From: Pseudomonas nicosulfuronedens
GTDB taxonomy: Bacteria; Pseudomonadota; Gammaproteobacteria; Pseudomonadales; Pseudomonadaceae
Length of the DNA stretch: 64,000 bases
Direction of reading: 5' to 3'
Assembly (NCBI RefSeq): GCF_005877905.1
Contig: NZ_SWDV01000010.1
Location: forward strand, 124,001 to 188,000
Part shown: positions 25,868-35,917 of the stretch, piece after piece
How positions within the stretch are numbered: the stretch's first letter is position 1
Layout: each line of letters starts with the position of its first letter
The notes under the pieces: model-generated
The model's database searches: none
Told to the model about the DNA's origin: nothing
Seen by the model: only the letters and a program-made list of their open reading frames with translations
Position numbers and translations under genes: made by a program

Positions 25868-27214
25868 ATGTCCGTGGTAACTGAGCGCTCCCATACCGGC
25901 TCGCCCGTCGACCAGCGTTTGCCCTTGCTGCAGCTGCTGCTGGTCGGCTTCCAGCACGTTCTACTGATGTATGGCGGCGCCGTCGCCGTCCCCCTGATCG
26001 TCGGCCAGGCCGCCGGTCTATCCCGTGAAGAAATCGCCTTCCTGATCAACGCCGACCTGCTGGTCGCCGGCATCGCCACGCTGGTGCAATCGCTCGGCAT
26101 CGGCCCGGTGGGCATCCGCATGCCGGTGATGATGGGCGCCAGCTTCGCCGCCGTGGGCAGCATGGTCGCCATGGCCGGCATGCCCGGCGTCGGCATGACT
26201 GGCATCTTCGGCGCCACCATCGCCGCGGGCTTCTTCGGCATGCTCATCGCACCGTTCATGAGCCGCATCGTGCGCTTCTTCCCGCCTCTGGTGACCGGCA
26301 CCGTAATCACCTCGATCGGCATGTGCCTGTTCCCGGTGGCGATCAACTGGGCCGGCGGCGGCAAGGCGGCCGCCAACTTCGGCGCCATCGAATACCTCGC
26401 CCTGTCGTCCTTCGTGCTGGCGGTGATCCTGCTGATCAACCGTTTCCTGAAAGGTTTCTGGGTCAACGTCTCGGTGCTGATCGGCATGCTGCTGGGCTAC
26501 ATCATCGGCGCCAGCATGGGCATGGTCAGTCTGGACGGCATCGAGCAGCGCCCGTGGTTCGACGTGGTCACCCCGCTGCACTTCGGCACGCCGGAGTTCC
26601 ATCTCGCCCCGGTCCTGTCCATGTGCCTGGTGGTGGTGATCATCTTCGTCGAGTCCACCGGCATGTTCCTCGCCCTGGGTAAGATCACCGAGACCGAAAT
26701 CTGCCCCAACCGCCTGCGCCGCGGCTTGCTGTGCGATGCCGGCGCATCGTTCATCGCCGGCTTCATGAACACCTTCACCCATTCCTCGTTCGCCCAGAAC
26801 ATCGGCCTGGTGCAGATGACCGGCGTGCGCAGCCGCTACGTCACCGCCGCCGCCGCGCTATTCCTGATTGCCCTGTCGCTGCTGCCCAAGGCCGCCTTCC
26901 TGGTCGCCTCGATTCCGCCAGCGGTGCTGGGCGGAGCTGGTATCGCCATGTTCGGCATGGTCGCCGCCAGCGGTATCCGCATCCTCCACGAAGCGGACAT
27001 CGTCGACCGCCGCAACCAGCTGCTGGTGGCGGTGAGCATTGGCATGGGGATGGTGCCGGTGGTGCGCCCGGACTTCTTCGCCGCCCTGCCCCAGTGGATG
27101 GAGCCGATCACCCACAGTGGCATCGCGATGACCGCGATCTGGGCCGTGGTGCTGAACATCCTCTTCAACATCCTTGGCGAACAAGGCCGCGACGCCCTCT
27201 GCGGGCATCACTGA
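25868..27214 (+). CDS. NCS2 urate/xanthine permease
   Basis: A 448-residue proton symporter of the NCS2 family with about 14 membrane segments. Segment 1 has the QH motif (GFQHVLLMYGGAVAVPL), segment 8 ESTGMFLALGKITE, and the NCS2 signature in segment 10 is NTFTHSSFAQNIGLVQMTG followed by VRSRYV. These features favour the urate/xanthine branch (UacT/XanQ/PucJ) over uracil transporters. GAGGTG precedes ATG 25868. The operator shared with the purine operons and the position after puuD support uptake of urate or xanthine. The exact substrate is not decided by sequence alone. Confidence 0.9.
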   Translation: MSVVTERSHTGSPVDQRLPLLQLLLVGFQHVLLMYGGAVAVPLIVGQAAGLSREEIAFLINADLLVAGIATLVQSLGIGPVGIRMPVMMGASFAAVGSMVAMAGMPGVGMTGIFGATIAAGFFGMLIAPFMSRIVRFFPPLVTGTVITSIGMCLFPVAINWAGGGKAAANFGAIEYLALSSFVLAVILLINRFLKGFWVNVSVLIGMLLGYIIGASMGMVSLDGIEQRPWFDVVTPLHFGTPEFHLAPVLSMCLVVVIIFVESTGMFLALGKITETEICPNRLRRGLLCDAGASFIAGFMNTFTHSSFAQNIGLVQMTGVRSRYVTAAAALFLIALSLLPKAAFLVASIPPAVLGGAGIAMFGMVAASGIRILHEADIVDRRNQLLVAVSIGMGMVPVVRPDFFAALPQWMEPITHSGIAMTAIWAVVLNILFNILGEQGRDALCGHH

Positions 27215-27320
27215 AACCCTTTCGCGGGCGTCTCCCGGACGCCCGCACCCAGCCGCGTATACTCCTTCGCGGCTTTTTTTCGCCTGCGGCTCTTAGCAGG
27301 AGCGGGCCAGCCCCTGGGGC

Positions 27321-28880
27321 TCAGACTTCCGGACGGTAGCCCAGGCGCAGTCCACCCCACTGGCGTCCACGCACATAGATCGGCACCGAAAGATCGTGCA
27401 TCAACTCGCCGGTATCACGGCAGTAGGTCTGCAGCAGCATTGGCTGATTGTGGCTGCCACAGCGCACGCCGGTGCGGTCGTTGAACAGCCGCTTGCTACG
27501 GCTCTTGAGCATGTCCACCTGCAGGTCGCCGCTCGGCGGATGGCTGAACGCCTGGTTGTGCGTCGGCACATAACCCTCGGCGGTACAGGCGATGGCGAAC
27601 ACCAGCCCTTCGTGGCGTTGCAGCAGGTCTTCCTGGATGCGCGGCAGCACCTCGTCGGTATAGCGGTCGAAACGCGTGCGGAACTTCTGTGGGCGGGTGC
27701 CGGGCAGCGGCTGGTAATCGCGGTCGAACAGGTCGTCCTGGCCGATGCGCCCGGTGTCGATATCCGTCTCGAAACGAGCACCAATAGCCTGCGCACCAGC
27801 ACGGGCCAGGTCATAGATGCGCTGGTGGTAATCGTCCAGCGCGACCTCGGCCAGGCGCTCGCTGATCATTTCCGCCTGGGTTTCCAGCTGGACCGCTGCA
27901 TCCGCCAGTCGGTGCGTTTGCTCATCGCTGACGCGCAAATCGCCGCGCACCTGCTCGACGGCAGCGAACAGGCTGTCCAGTTGGTTGCGGTTGATCTCCG
28001 CACCCTCGGCGATCTCGGTGATCTGGGTCTCCACGGTCGCGGCCAGCCCGGCGATATCCTGCAACTGACGGCCGGTGCTCTCTACCTGGTTGACGCCCAG
28101 GCCCAGATCGTCCGTAAGCTGGCGGATCTGCTCCACCACCTCCCCTGTCTGGCGCTGGATATCCTCGATCATCTGCCCCACTTCGTCAGTGGCCTCGGCA
28201 GTGCGCCCGGCCAGGCCGCGCACTTCCTCCGCGACCACGGCGAAGCCACGGCCGTGCTCGCCCGCCCGCGCCGCCTCGATGGCTGCGTTGAGGGCCAGCA
28301 GGTTGGTCTGGCTGGCGATGGACTGGATCACCTGGGTGACACGCTGGATGTCCTCGCTGCGCGCGCTGAGCGTCTCGATCAGCGCACGGCTGGCGCTGGC
28401 GCGCTGGCTCAACTGGCGCATGCAATCGATGGCGGTCTGCAACTCGCTGCGCCCGGCGTCGCTACCTGCACGAGCCAGGGTCGCCGCCTCCTTCGCCTGA
28501 CGGGCCAGGTTCGATGTGGCGCGCTCGGTGTGGATCATCACCTCGGCGCTGCCGACGATCTGCTCAGCGGCCACCACCTGGGACTCCAGCTTTTCCACCA
28601 GACGCTGTACCGAGAAGGACACCCCGGCGGCGGACAGCGCATTGCGGCTGGTGCCCTGTGACAGCTCGCGGGTCAGCTCGGCGACATCCGGCAGTACCGC
28701 CAGCGCTCCGGCCGACACAGCACGCTCGGGGATGAACCACGGCCCCCAAAGCAGCAAGGCAGTCAGCAGCAGGCACAACGACAATGACCAGCCGCCCAGC
28801 GCCTGGGCGATGAACAGCAGCACCAGGCCGCAAGTCTGCAGGGTAAGGATGAGGACGATACGCGGACGCGCGATATCCAT
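27321..28880 (-). CDS. Methyl-accepting chemotaxis protein with a C-terminal sensory-like domain
   Basis: A 519-residue chemoreceptor. Two close N-terminal transmembrane helices (about 10-27 and 32-50) leave almost no periplasmic domain. The coiled-coil signalling hairpin includes the conserved tip [20 protein letters not shown] and [14 protein letters not shown]. About 150 residues follow the signalling domain ([43 protein letters not shown]), so the input domain appears to be cytoplasmic and C-terminal. ATG 28880 (MDIARPRIV) is preferred; 28 more residues could precede it. It stands at the junction of the two conserved blocks. Confidence 0.88.
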   Translation of the reverse strand: MDIARPRIVLILTLQTCGLVLLFIAQALGGWSLSLCLLLTALLLWGPWFIPERAVSAGALAVLPDVAELTRELSQGTSRNALSAAGVSFSVQRLVEKLESQVVAAEQIVGSAEVMIHTERATSNLARQAKEAATLARAGSDAGRSELQTAIDCMRQLSQRASASRALIETLSARSEDIQRVTQVIQSIASQTNLLALNAAIEAARAGEHGRGFAVVAEEVRGLAGRTAEATDEVGQMIEDIQRQTGEVVEQIRQLTDDLGLGVNQVESTGRQLQDIAGLAATVETQITEIAEGAEINRNQLDSLFAAVEQVRGDLRVSDEQTHRLADAAVQLETQAEMISERLAEVALDDYHQRIYDLARAGAQAIGARFETDIDTGRIGQDDLFDRDYQPLPGTRPQKFRTRFDRYTDEVLPRIQEDLLQRHEGLVFAIACTAEGYVPTHNQAFSHPPSGDLQVDMLKSRSKRLFNDRTGVRCGSHNQPMLLQTYCRDTGELMHDLSVPIYVRGRQWGGLRLGYRPEV

Positions 28881-29028
28881 GGCGGCAGCTCTCTTCTGGC
28901 GGGCCCTGCCGCTGCGCAACGCGGGCGCGCTGCCGGGGAGCCCGATTATTCTTGTCAGAGCCATTAGGCCGCCTGCTGCACCGGGCGGCTATCGTTCCTT
29001 AGTGGTAGACGAGGCGCTGCTTGAGTCG

Positions 29029-29370
29029 CTAAAGGCAACTGCGCGCCGCCTGTGTAATCGGATCGTCCGGGCTCGGTGCGCTGCGGCGGTAGAGCACCAC
29101 ATCACTGCCCCTGTCCGCTGCCGTCACCTCCAGCAGTCCCTCGGTGGTATCGTCCGAGGCGGCCGGCACCAGCAGCCGGTAGCCAAAGCGGATTTCCTTC
29201 ACCGCCGACGCGGGACGTATTGCCCGCCATTTCGGCAGCAGGCAGGTCATGTAGACCGAGGGCGACTTGCCGCTCTCCAGCCGCAATGCCGGCGCCTCCT
29301 CCTTCAGTTTGCCCGGCGAGGAACAGGCGGCCAGCAGGATCAGCGGCAGCGTCAACATTAGGGGTTTCAT
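29029..29370 (-). CDS. Small lipoprotein of unknown function
   Basis: A 113-residue protein with a signal peptide ending in the lipobox LAAC (C16), followed by SSPGKLKEE. The mature part is about 97 residues with KEIRFGYRLLVPAASDD and a C-terminal ARSCL. It contains three further Cys-free strands and then one Cys near the end. I do not recognise a family. Its start is about 190 bases from dusA, which is divergent. Confidence 0.75.
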   Translation of the reverse strand: MKPLMLTLPLILLAACSSPGKLKEEAPALRLESGKSPSVYMTCLLPKWRAIRPASAVKEIRFGYRLLVPAASDDTTEGLLEVTAADRGSDVVLYRRSAPSPDDPITQAARSCL

Positions 29371-29561
29371 CGAGTGAGATCCTTCTGTCAGGAATCCAGA
29401 GGGTAGCAGCTCAGCTCGTGCTGACCGCCCTATCAGGTCAATCCCGACCTCGACCGCCTGCCGGTTTCCGTGCGCTGCGCCGGCAACCCCGGTAAAATCA
29501 CCGCCCTTTCCGTCAGCGCGAGCGATTTCGCGCCCCTTGCGAAGCCAGATATTCAGTCACC

Positions 29562-30578
<1,017 letters not shown>

Positions 30579-30640
30579 GTCCCGTTGAGTGGCGCATCGG
30601 CCTCGGGTAAGGTCGATGCACTCTCTACGGAAGACGCGCC

Positions 30641-31561
30641 ATGACCTCCAAGCTGGAACAACTCAAGCAGTACACCACGGTTGTCGCCGATACCGGCGAT
30701 TTCGACGCCATTGCCCGCCTGAAGCCGGTGGATGCCACCACCAATCCCTCGCTGCTACTGAAGGCCGCCGCACTGCCGCGCTATACCGAGCATCTGGCCC
30801 GCGCCACCGAAGGTGCGCAGGGCGACGCCGGTCTCGCCTGCGACCGCTTCGCCGTCGCCGTGGGCAAGGACATCCTGGGCGTTATTCCGGGGCGCATCTC
30901 CACCGAAGTGGACGCCCGTCTGTCCTTCGATACCGAAGCGACGCTGCAGCGCGCGCACCGCCTGATCGAGCTGTACGACCAGCAGGGCATCGGCCGCGAC
31001 CGCGTGCTGATCAAGATCGCTTCCACCTGGGAAGGCATCCGCGCCGCCGAGCAACTGGAGCGCGAAGGCATCCAGACCAACCTGACCCTGCTGTTTTCCT
31101 TCGCCCAGGCTGCGGCCTGCGCCGACGCTGGCGTGTTCCTGATCTCACCCTTCGTCGGGCGCATCTACGACTGGTACAAGAAGGCCAACAACCGCGATTA
31201 CACGGGCGCGGAAGATCCGGGAGTGCAGTCCGTTTCGCGCATCTACCGCTACTACAAGGCAAACGGCTACGAGACCGTGGTGATGGGCGCCAGCTTCCGC
31301 AACCTCGGCCAGATCGAACAGCTCGCCGGCTGCGATCGACTGACCATCAGCCCGGACCTGCTGCAACAGCTGGCCGACGCCCAGGGCGAGCTGCCGCGCG
31401 CACTGCAACCCGGTGGCGGCGAGGCGCGCCAGGTGTTGGACGAGAGCGCCTTCCGCTGGCAGATGAATGAAGACGCCATGGGCACCGAGAAGCTGGCCGA
31501 GGGCATCCGCCTGTTCGCCCGCGACCAGGAGAAGCTCGAGGCGCTGCTCGCCGACCGCTGA
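30641..31561 (+). CDS. tal: Transaldolase
   Basis: A 306-residue class I aldolase of the pentose phosphate pathway that moves dihydroxyacetone units between sugar phosphates. It matches E. coli TalB closely: [33 protein letters not shown]-like [14 protein letters not shown], and the Schiff-base lysine K125 in [12 protein letters not shown]. The gene begins at ATG 30641 with CGGAAG upstream and ends at a strong terminator shared with the convergent rssC. Confidence 0.96.
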   Translation: MTSKLEQLKQYTTVVADTGDFDAIARLKPVDATTNPSLLLKAAALPRYTEHLARATEGAQGDAGLACDRFAVAVGKDILGVIPGRISTEVDARLSFDTEATLQRAHRLIELYDQQGIGRDRVLIKIASTWEGIRAAEQLEREGIQTNLTLLFSFAQAAACADAGVFLISPFVGRIYDWYKKANNRDYTGAEDPGVQSVSRIYRYYKANGYETVVMGASFRNLGQIEQLAGCDRLTISPDLLQQLADAQGELPRALQPGGGEARQVLDESAFRWQMNEDAMGTEKLAEGIRLFARDQEKLEALLADR

Positions 31562-31582
31562 AAGCTGAGGACGAGCAAAAGC

Positions 31583-31608
31583 AAACCGGCGCCCCAGGGC
31601 GCCGGTTT
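31583..31608. terminator. Bidirectional terminator between tal and rssC
   Basis: AAACCGGCGCC (31583-31593), loop CCAG, GGCGCCGGTTT (31598-31608). The flanking T tract is short. Confidence 0.8.
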
Positions 31609-31626
31609 GCATTGGGGCTCATCGAA

Positions 31627-32109
31627 TCAGTGGCGCTCTAGCGCGCTCACCAGATCGTGGAAGGCCTCGCGGTTGGTCTCGTTCAGGCCCATCAGGATAC
31701 GGTGGGCTTCGAGCACCTTGCCGCGCACCACCTCCTCGGACTGGTCCTGGGGAGGCAGATCGGTCAGGCAATCCGAACACGGAACCGGGCGATCAACAAT
31801 GTTGAACACCTGGTCGAAGCCCATCGACTGCAGCAGCCGGGTGATGTCCGCGTTAGTGGTAACCAGCGTGGGCAACAGGCCGACCTTCTGCCGCGAGAGA
31901 ATCGACAACTTCGCCAGGAGGCCCAGCGTGGTGCTGTCGATGCTCTGGGTTTCCGTGAGATCGATGATGATCGCCGAGAAATTCAACGCGGCGAAGATTT
32001 TTTCAATGGTGGCATCCAGCGCCGAACACAGGGTCAGTCGGACTTCGCCCACAAACTTCAGGACAAATGAGCCATCCTGCTCGGCGAACTGGATTTTACC
32101 GGTACTCAT
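31627..32109 (-). CDS. rssC: Anti-sigma factor antagonist (STAS), RssC-like
   Basis: A 160-residue STAS-domain protein (residues 1-110) with the phosphorylatable serine S59 in TQSIDSTTLGLL, and a C-terminal extension containing the CSDC pair (PVPCSDCLTDLP). It overlaps the rssB start by 4 bases. In Pseudomonas a STAS protein is encoded beside the RssB orthologue and is thought to act with it on RpoS stability. The function here is assigned by that gene order. The alternative HsbA/HsbR system has the same architecture but a different neighbourhood. Confidence 0.85.
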   Translation of the reverse strand: MSTGKIQFAEQDGSFVLKFVGEVRLTLCSALDATIEKIFAALNFSAIIIDLTETQSIDSTTLGLLAKLSILSRQKVGLLPTLVTTNADITRLLQSMGFDQVFNIVDRPVPCSDCLTDLPPQDQSEEVVRGKVLEAHRILMGLNETNREAFHDLVSALERH

Positions 32110-33290
32110 GCAAGGTTCCTGCTCAACACCAGCAAGGCAATATCATCCGGCATCTCGGACAACTTGGCCAGTCCGAAGACTTGACGCAGGCCGTCCAGGG
32201 TTCCGCCGGCGGCGACGACCTGCTCGGGCAGGGCCGTCTCCTTTTCCTTCAGCGTAGCTCCCGGAAGGACGTCGAGAATTCCGTCCGAGAACAGGGAAAG
32301 GCTGAAGGACTTGGGAAGATCGAGGACATGATCCTCGTAAGTCGCTTCGTCGAACAGCCCCACCGGCAGGCCACGGCCTTCCAGGTAACGGGCTTCGCCG
32401 TCGACATAAAGCACAGGCAAAGGCAGGTGACCGCCGATGCTGTAGGTCAGACGATCGGTATCCAGGTCGATCACGCCACCGAGCATGGTCACGTGCTTGC
32501 CCAGGTTGCAGTTGATCAGCCCACGGTTGATGTGGCCGAGAACGTCCGACGGCTTGAATTCCGGCAACATGTCGTTGCGCTTGGATTCGTACAGCAGCCG
32601 CGTGGTCATGAACTTCAACAGCACGGTGACGAACGCCGACGAAGCGCCGTGGCCGGAGACGTCGGCCAGGTAGAAGCCGATGCGGCGAGCATCCACGCGG
32701 AAGTAGTCGACGAAGTCACCCGACAGGTACAGCGACGGGATGATCTGGTGGGAGAAGGCCAGGCCTTCGGACTCCCACGGCGTCTCCGGCAGCATGTTCA
32801 TCTGTACCTGGCGACCGGCGTTCTGATCTTCCTGGAGCAGGTTGAGGCTGGCCTGCAGCTCGCGGTTGGCGGTTTCCAGCTTCTCGCGGTAGCGGCGGTT
32901 TTCCGAGCGCAGGAAGGCGCGATCCAGGGCACGGCGTACCGAGTGTTCCAGGACGGCGAGGTCTTCCAGCGGCTTGATCAGGTAGTCGGCGGCGCCCAGG
33001 CGCAGCGCTTCGACGGCGTCGCTCATGACGCCGGCGCCGGACAGCACGATCACCGGGGTTTCCACCGCCATCTCGCTGACCCGACGGATCAGCTCGAGGC
33101 CGTCCATCTGCGGCATGCGCAGATCGCAGATCACCAGGTCGGGGAGTTCGTGCTCGAAGACTTTCAGGCCTTCCAGGCCGTTGGTGGCCTGTGTGACCTT
33201 GAATCCGCTGTCTTCCAGGTAGGCGGCGAGGCTTTCGCGGACGACGTCGTCGTCATCGATAATCAGCAGCGAGGCACTGGCTTTGTGCAT
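32106..33290 (-). CDS. rssB: Response regulator with PP2C phosphatase domain, RssB-like
   Basis: A 394-residue protein. The receiver (1-125) has IIDDDD, phosphoacceptor D56 (LVICDLRMP) and K106. A coiled-coil linker (about 135-175) is followed by a PP2C/SpoIIE-type domain. The metal-site motifs YLSGDFVDYF, FYLADVSGHG and LFSDGILD are present, so the phosphatase looks active, unlike E. coli RssB, where it is degenerate. RssB delivers RpoS to ClpXP. Start ATG 33290. The pair with rssC is between tal and mlaA, as recalled for PAO1. Confidence 0.85.
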   Translation of the reverse strand: MHKASASLLIIDDDDVVRESLAAYLEDSGFKVTQATNGLEGLKVFEHELPDLVICDLRMPQMDGLELIRRVSEMAVETPVIVLSGAGVMSDAVEALRLGAADYLIKPLEDLAVLEHSVRRALDRAFLRSENRRYREKLETANRELQASLNLLQEDQNAGRQVQMNMLPETPWESEGLAFSHQIIPSLYLSGDFVDYFRVDARRIGFYLADVSGHGASSAFVTVLLKFMTTRLLYESKRNDMLPEFKPSDVLGHINRGLINCNLGKHVTMLGGVIDLDTDRLTYSIGGHLPLPVLYVDGEARYLEGRGLPVGLFDEATYEDHVLDLPKSFSLSLFSDGILDVLPGATLKEKETALPEQVVAAGGTLDGLRQVFGLAKLSEMPDDIALLVLSRNLA

Positions 33291-33471
33291 GGGTCATCCA
33301 GGCAAACGGCGCCGGGGTTGTGGTTTGGCGCTCATTCTAGGGAACAGCGGCGCGGGTCGGTCGCGACAAGGCGCAGACACTACTCCCATCCGCTCAAGGG
33401 TTCAAGCAGGCACCGCCCGCGCCACGATTGGCGCGGGCTGGAGGACAGGAAAGGTCTGCCGCCAAGGAGGA

Positions 33472-34176
33472 TCAGAAGTCGTCTTCGACCTCGCCATCCT
33501 TGACCTTGAACTCGCGGTTCTGCAGGTAGGCATTGCGGATGAAGGTGTACTTGTCGCCGCTGATCAGCTTCTCGGACTTGAGCAGGTCGGCGCGGGTATC
33601 GACCACGTTGACACCGCGCAGGCTGTTACGCACCGATACATTATCGATATAGGGATACGGGCCGGTGTAGGCGTCCGGGATCAGCGAAGGTGCATCGCGC
33701 AGGGTGCTCGGGCCCAGCAGCGGCAGCATCACGTAGGGGCCGCTGCCCACGCCGTAATGGCCGAGGGTCTGGCCAAAGTCTTCGTCGTTGCGGCGCAGCC
33801 CCATGTGGGTGGCCACGTCGATGAAGCCCGCCAGGCCGAAGGTGGTGTTGAACAGCAGGCGGCTGGTGTCGACGCCAGCGTCGCGGAATTTCAGCTGCAG
33901 CAGGTCGTTGACCAGGTTCTTCACGTCACCGATGTTGCCGAAGAAATTGTGCACGCCGTCCTGTACGACGTTCGGGGTGACGTACTGGTAACCCTGGGCC
34001 AGCGGTTTGAGCGCGTAGGTGTCGAGGGTGTCGTTGAAGGTGAAGATCGGGCGGTTGATGCTTTCCCACGGATCATCTTCGCTGGCGGCCTGGGCCACGA
34101 AAGGGAGGGTGGCAAGGCCAGCGGCGGCGAGCAGGCTGAAGCAGCGTTTCGTCCATTGGACGCCTAGTGGGCGCAT
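33472..34176 (-). CDS. mlaA: MlaA (VacJ) outer-membrane lipid asymmetry protein
   Basis: A 234-residue protein that removes phospholipid from the outer leaflet and hands it to periplasmic MlaC. It has the family core DPWESINRPIFTFNDTLD, FFGNIGDVKNLVNDLLQ, RLLFNTTFGLAGFIDVA and GPYVMLPLLGPSTLRD. The signal peptide (about 1-30, ending AQA) has no lipobox, so the mature form appears not to be a lipoprotein as it is in E. coli. The mla ABC genes are not nearby. Confidence 0.93.
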   Translation of the reverse strand: MRPLGVQWTKRCFSLLAAAGLATLPFVAQAASEDDPWESINRPIFTFNDTLDTYALKPLAQGYQYVTPNVVQDGVHNFFGNIGDVKNLVNDLLQLKFRDAGVDTSRLLFNTTFGLAGFIDVATHMGLRRNDEDFGQTLGHYGVGSGPYVMLPLLGPSTLRDAPSLIPDAYTGPYPYIDNVSVRNSLRGVNVVDTRADLLKSEKLISGDKYTFIRNAYLQNREFKVKDGEVEDDF

Positions 34177-34345
34177 CGGGAGTTCTCCAGTGAATGTCTA
34201 TCGGGCCAGCCATGGCGGCCCCGCTATGCGGGCAGATTATATAGAGGCGCAACGGATTTGCAGACCCGGAACGATCTCGCAGGATTTCGATTCGGAGTCA
34301 CGCACTGCCGTTTCGCTGGCTTCCAGTTGAAAGCATAGTGCCACT

Positions 34346-35062
34346 TCAGTCGGGATACCGTGCGTCGATGACAATTTCCAGCGCATCGGAGCGCCAGAAC
34401 TCCTGGTCCCACTCCACCAGCCGGCCGTCCTCGACATAGCTGGCGCGTTCCACATACAGCCCAGGCGAGCCCGGCGTCAGTTGCAGTGGAGTCGCTCGCG
34501 CCGCCACCAGCGCCGTGGAATGCATAGCCAGCTCGGAGCGCGACAGGCTCAGCCCTAGCGCCTCACGCAATACACGGGTGAGCGAGGTATCCAGCCCGTG
34601 GTCGAGCAGACCTGGGCACCAGCTGGCATCCAGGGTGATTTCCTCGAGCATCACCGGCCGCTCATCGACCCAGCGTCGGCGCAGGATGTGGAAGACCTCG
34701 GCCTCTTCATCCAGCCCCATGCGGCGTCCGAGTGCCGGCCCAGCGGCGCGGCGTTCAGCAGCCAGGACCTCAGTACGCGGGACGCGCCCCTGAGCCTCCA
34801 CGTAATCCATGAAGCCGGTGGTGCGCGTCGGGTTGTAGCGGATGCGCGGTGGCGAGACGAACCAGCCGCGGCGGTTCTCGCGGTACAGCAAGCCTTCGGT
34901 CTCCAGCTGCTGCAACGCTTCGCGCAGGGTCACGCGGGTGCAGCAGAAGCGCTCGGCCAGCTCGCGTTCGGCAGGCAGTCGCTGGCTCAGGGAGGTGTTG
35001 GCGATGTCCTGCGCCAGCTGGTCGCGAATGCGCAGGTAATGGGGCATGGGTTCGACCGGCAT
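34346..35062 (-). CDS. GntR-family (HutC/UTRA) regulator of the adjacent HAD-HD operon
   Basis: A 238-residue protein from ATG 35062 (MPVEPMPHYLRIRDQLAQDI). The winged helix (residues 1-75; LPAERELAERFCCTRVTLRE) is followed by a UTRA domain (TGFMDYVEAQGRVPRTEV, YVERASYVEDGRLVEWDQEFWRSDAL). It is divergent from a HAD-like gene with a PhnZ-like neighbour, and the gap contains TGGCCTAGACCA, one base from a perfect palindrome and close to the TGGTATAGACCA type bound by PhnF. This suggests a ligand related to phosphonates; that part is inferred. Confidence 0.87.
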   Translation of the reverse strand: MPVEPMPHYLRIRDQLAQDIANTSLSQRLPAERELAERFCCTRVTLREALQQLETEGLLYRENRRGWFVSPPRIRYNPTRTTGFMDYVEAQGRVPRTEVLAAERRAAGPALGRRMGLDEEAEVFHILRRRWVDERPVMLEEITLDASWCPGLLDHGLDTSLTRVLREALGLSLSRSELAMHSTALVAARATPLQLTPGSPGLYVERASYVEDGRLVEWDQEFWRSDALEIVIDARYPD

Positions 35063-35142
35063 GGGCGTCTTCCGCAAAAAGGCGCGGCGATTATAACGGC
35101 ATGCGGAGGACTTCATCGGACCGTCACATTGGCCCGCTAGTC

Positions 35143-35154
35143 TGGCCTAGACCA
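35143..35154. promoter_or_regulatory. PhnF-like operator TGGCCTAGACCA
   Basis: A near-perfect palindrome 20 bases before the HAD-like gene and 81 bases from the divergent gntR start. It fits the core recognised by HutC-type GntR proteins that govern phosphonate genes. Binding is inferred. Confidence 0.45.
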
Positions 35155-35173
35155 ATTATCAGAAAAGCCCACC

Positions 35174-35917
35174 ATGCCTGCGACTGCCGACCTTCCGCGT
35201 TTCACTACCCTGCTGTTCGGACTGTCGGGCGACCTGGTGGATTTCGGCGCAAGGACGCTGCCGGTAGCCCTGCAACGTACCTGCCCCGATTGTCCACCGG
35301 AACGCCTGACCAATGCCCTCACCCTGCCCCCGCAGGATGCCCTGGACCTTGCCCTGGGCCGCCGTGCCGATACCCAGGAGCGCAGCCGCTTCCAGTCCGC
35401 CCTGAACGATGCTGCCCAGGCCCACGCCGAGGCCACTCCAGGGGCCCTGGACGCCCTGCAGACGCTGCACCAGCGCGGCGTACCCTGCGCCTGGCTCGAT
35501 GAGCTGCCCAACGCCGCCGCGCAGCACCTGGCCGGGGCCCTGGACGATCACCTGGCGACCGGCCTCGAGATTGCTGGCCGCCAATGGCCTGCGCCGGACT
35601 CCTGCTGGCAGGCACTGATGCAGTTGGACAGCCCACATCTGGACGGCTGCGTGCTGGTCAGCGGCCAGCCGCGCCTGCTCCAGGCGGGCCTCAACGCCGG
35701 CCTTTGGACCATCGGCCTGGCCGCCAGCGGCCCCCTGTGCGGTCACGCACCGGGAGACTGGGACGCCCTGGGCAACCTCGACCGCGACCGCCTGCGCGCC
35801 CAGGCCACTCTGGGTTTGTATCGCCTGGGCGTGCACTCGGTCATCGATCACCTGGGCGAGCTGGACTCCTGCCTGCAGGACATCGCCGGCCGCCGCCTGA
35901 AAGGAGAAAAACCATGA
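35174..35917 (+). CDS. HAD-superfamily protein related to phosphonoacetaldehyde hydrolase, without the nucleophile Asp
   Basis: A 247-residue protein that aligns with PhnX at its start: TTLLFGLSGDLVDFGART against the usual FDWAGTTVDFG. The catalytic Asp is replaced by Gly16, and the cap region is shorter (family about 270). A C-terminal HAD-like part is still visible (ALMQLDSPHLDGCVLVSGQP, then LWTIGLAASGPLCG), where a phosphonatase would have further catalytic groups. Normal phosphonatase chemistry is therefore unlikely. It overlaps the HD gene by ATGA. A role in binding or regulation is possible but not shown. Confidence 0.8.
   Translation: MPATADLPRFTTLLFGLSGDLVDFGARTLPVALQRTCPDCPPERLTNALTLPPQDALDLALGRRADTQERSRFQSALNDAAQAHAEATPGALDALQTLHQRGVPCAWLDELPNAAAQHLAGALDDHLATGLEIAGRQWPAPDSCWQALMQLDSPHLDGCVLVSGQPRLLQAGLNAGLWTIGLAASGPLCGHAPGDWDALGNLDRDRLRAQATLGLYRLGVHSVIDHLGELDSCLQDIAGRRLKGEKP

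Noticed and set aside
27222..27246. A terminator after the urate permease (GGGCGTC/GACGCCC stem)
   Set aside because: The stem is good but no T run follows, so it is only noted as a possible Rho-dependent or structural element.
31627..33290. Assigning the STAS and PP2C pair as HsbA-HsbR
   Set aside because: The domain layout fits both systems, but the position between tal and mlaA matches the RssC-RssB locus and no hptB or flagellar gene is near.
35174..35917. Calling this gene phnX (phosphonoacetaldehyde hydrolase)
   Set aside because: The catalytic Asp is replaced by Gly16 and the chain is short, so a functional name would mislead.
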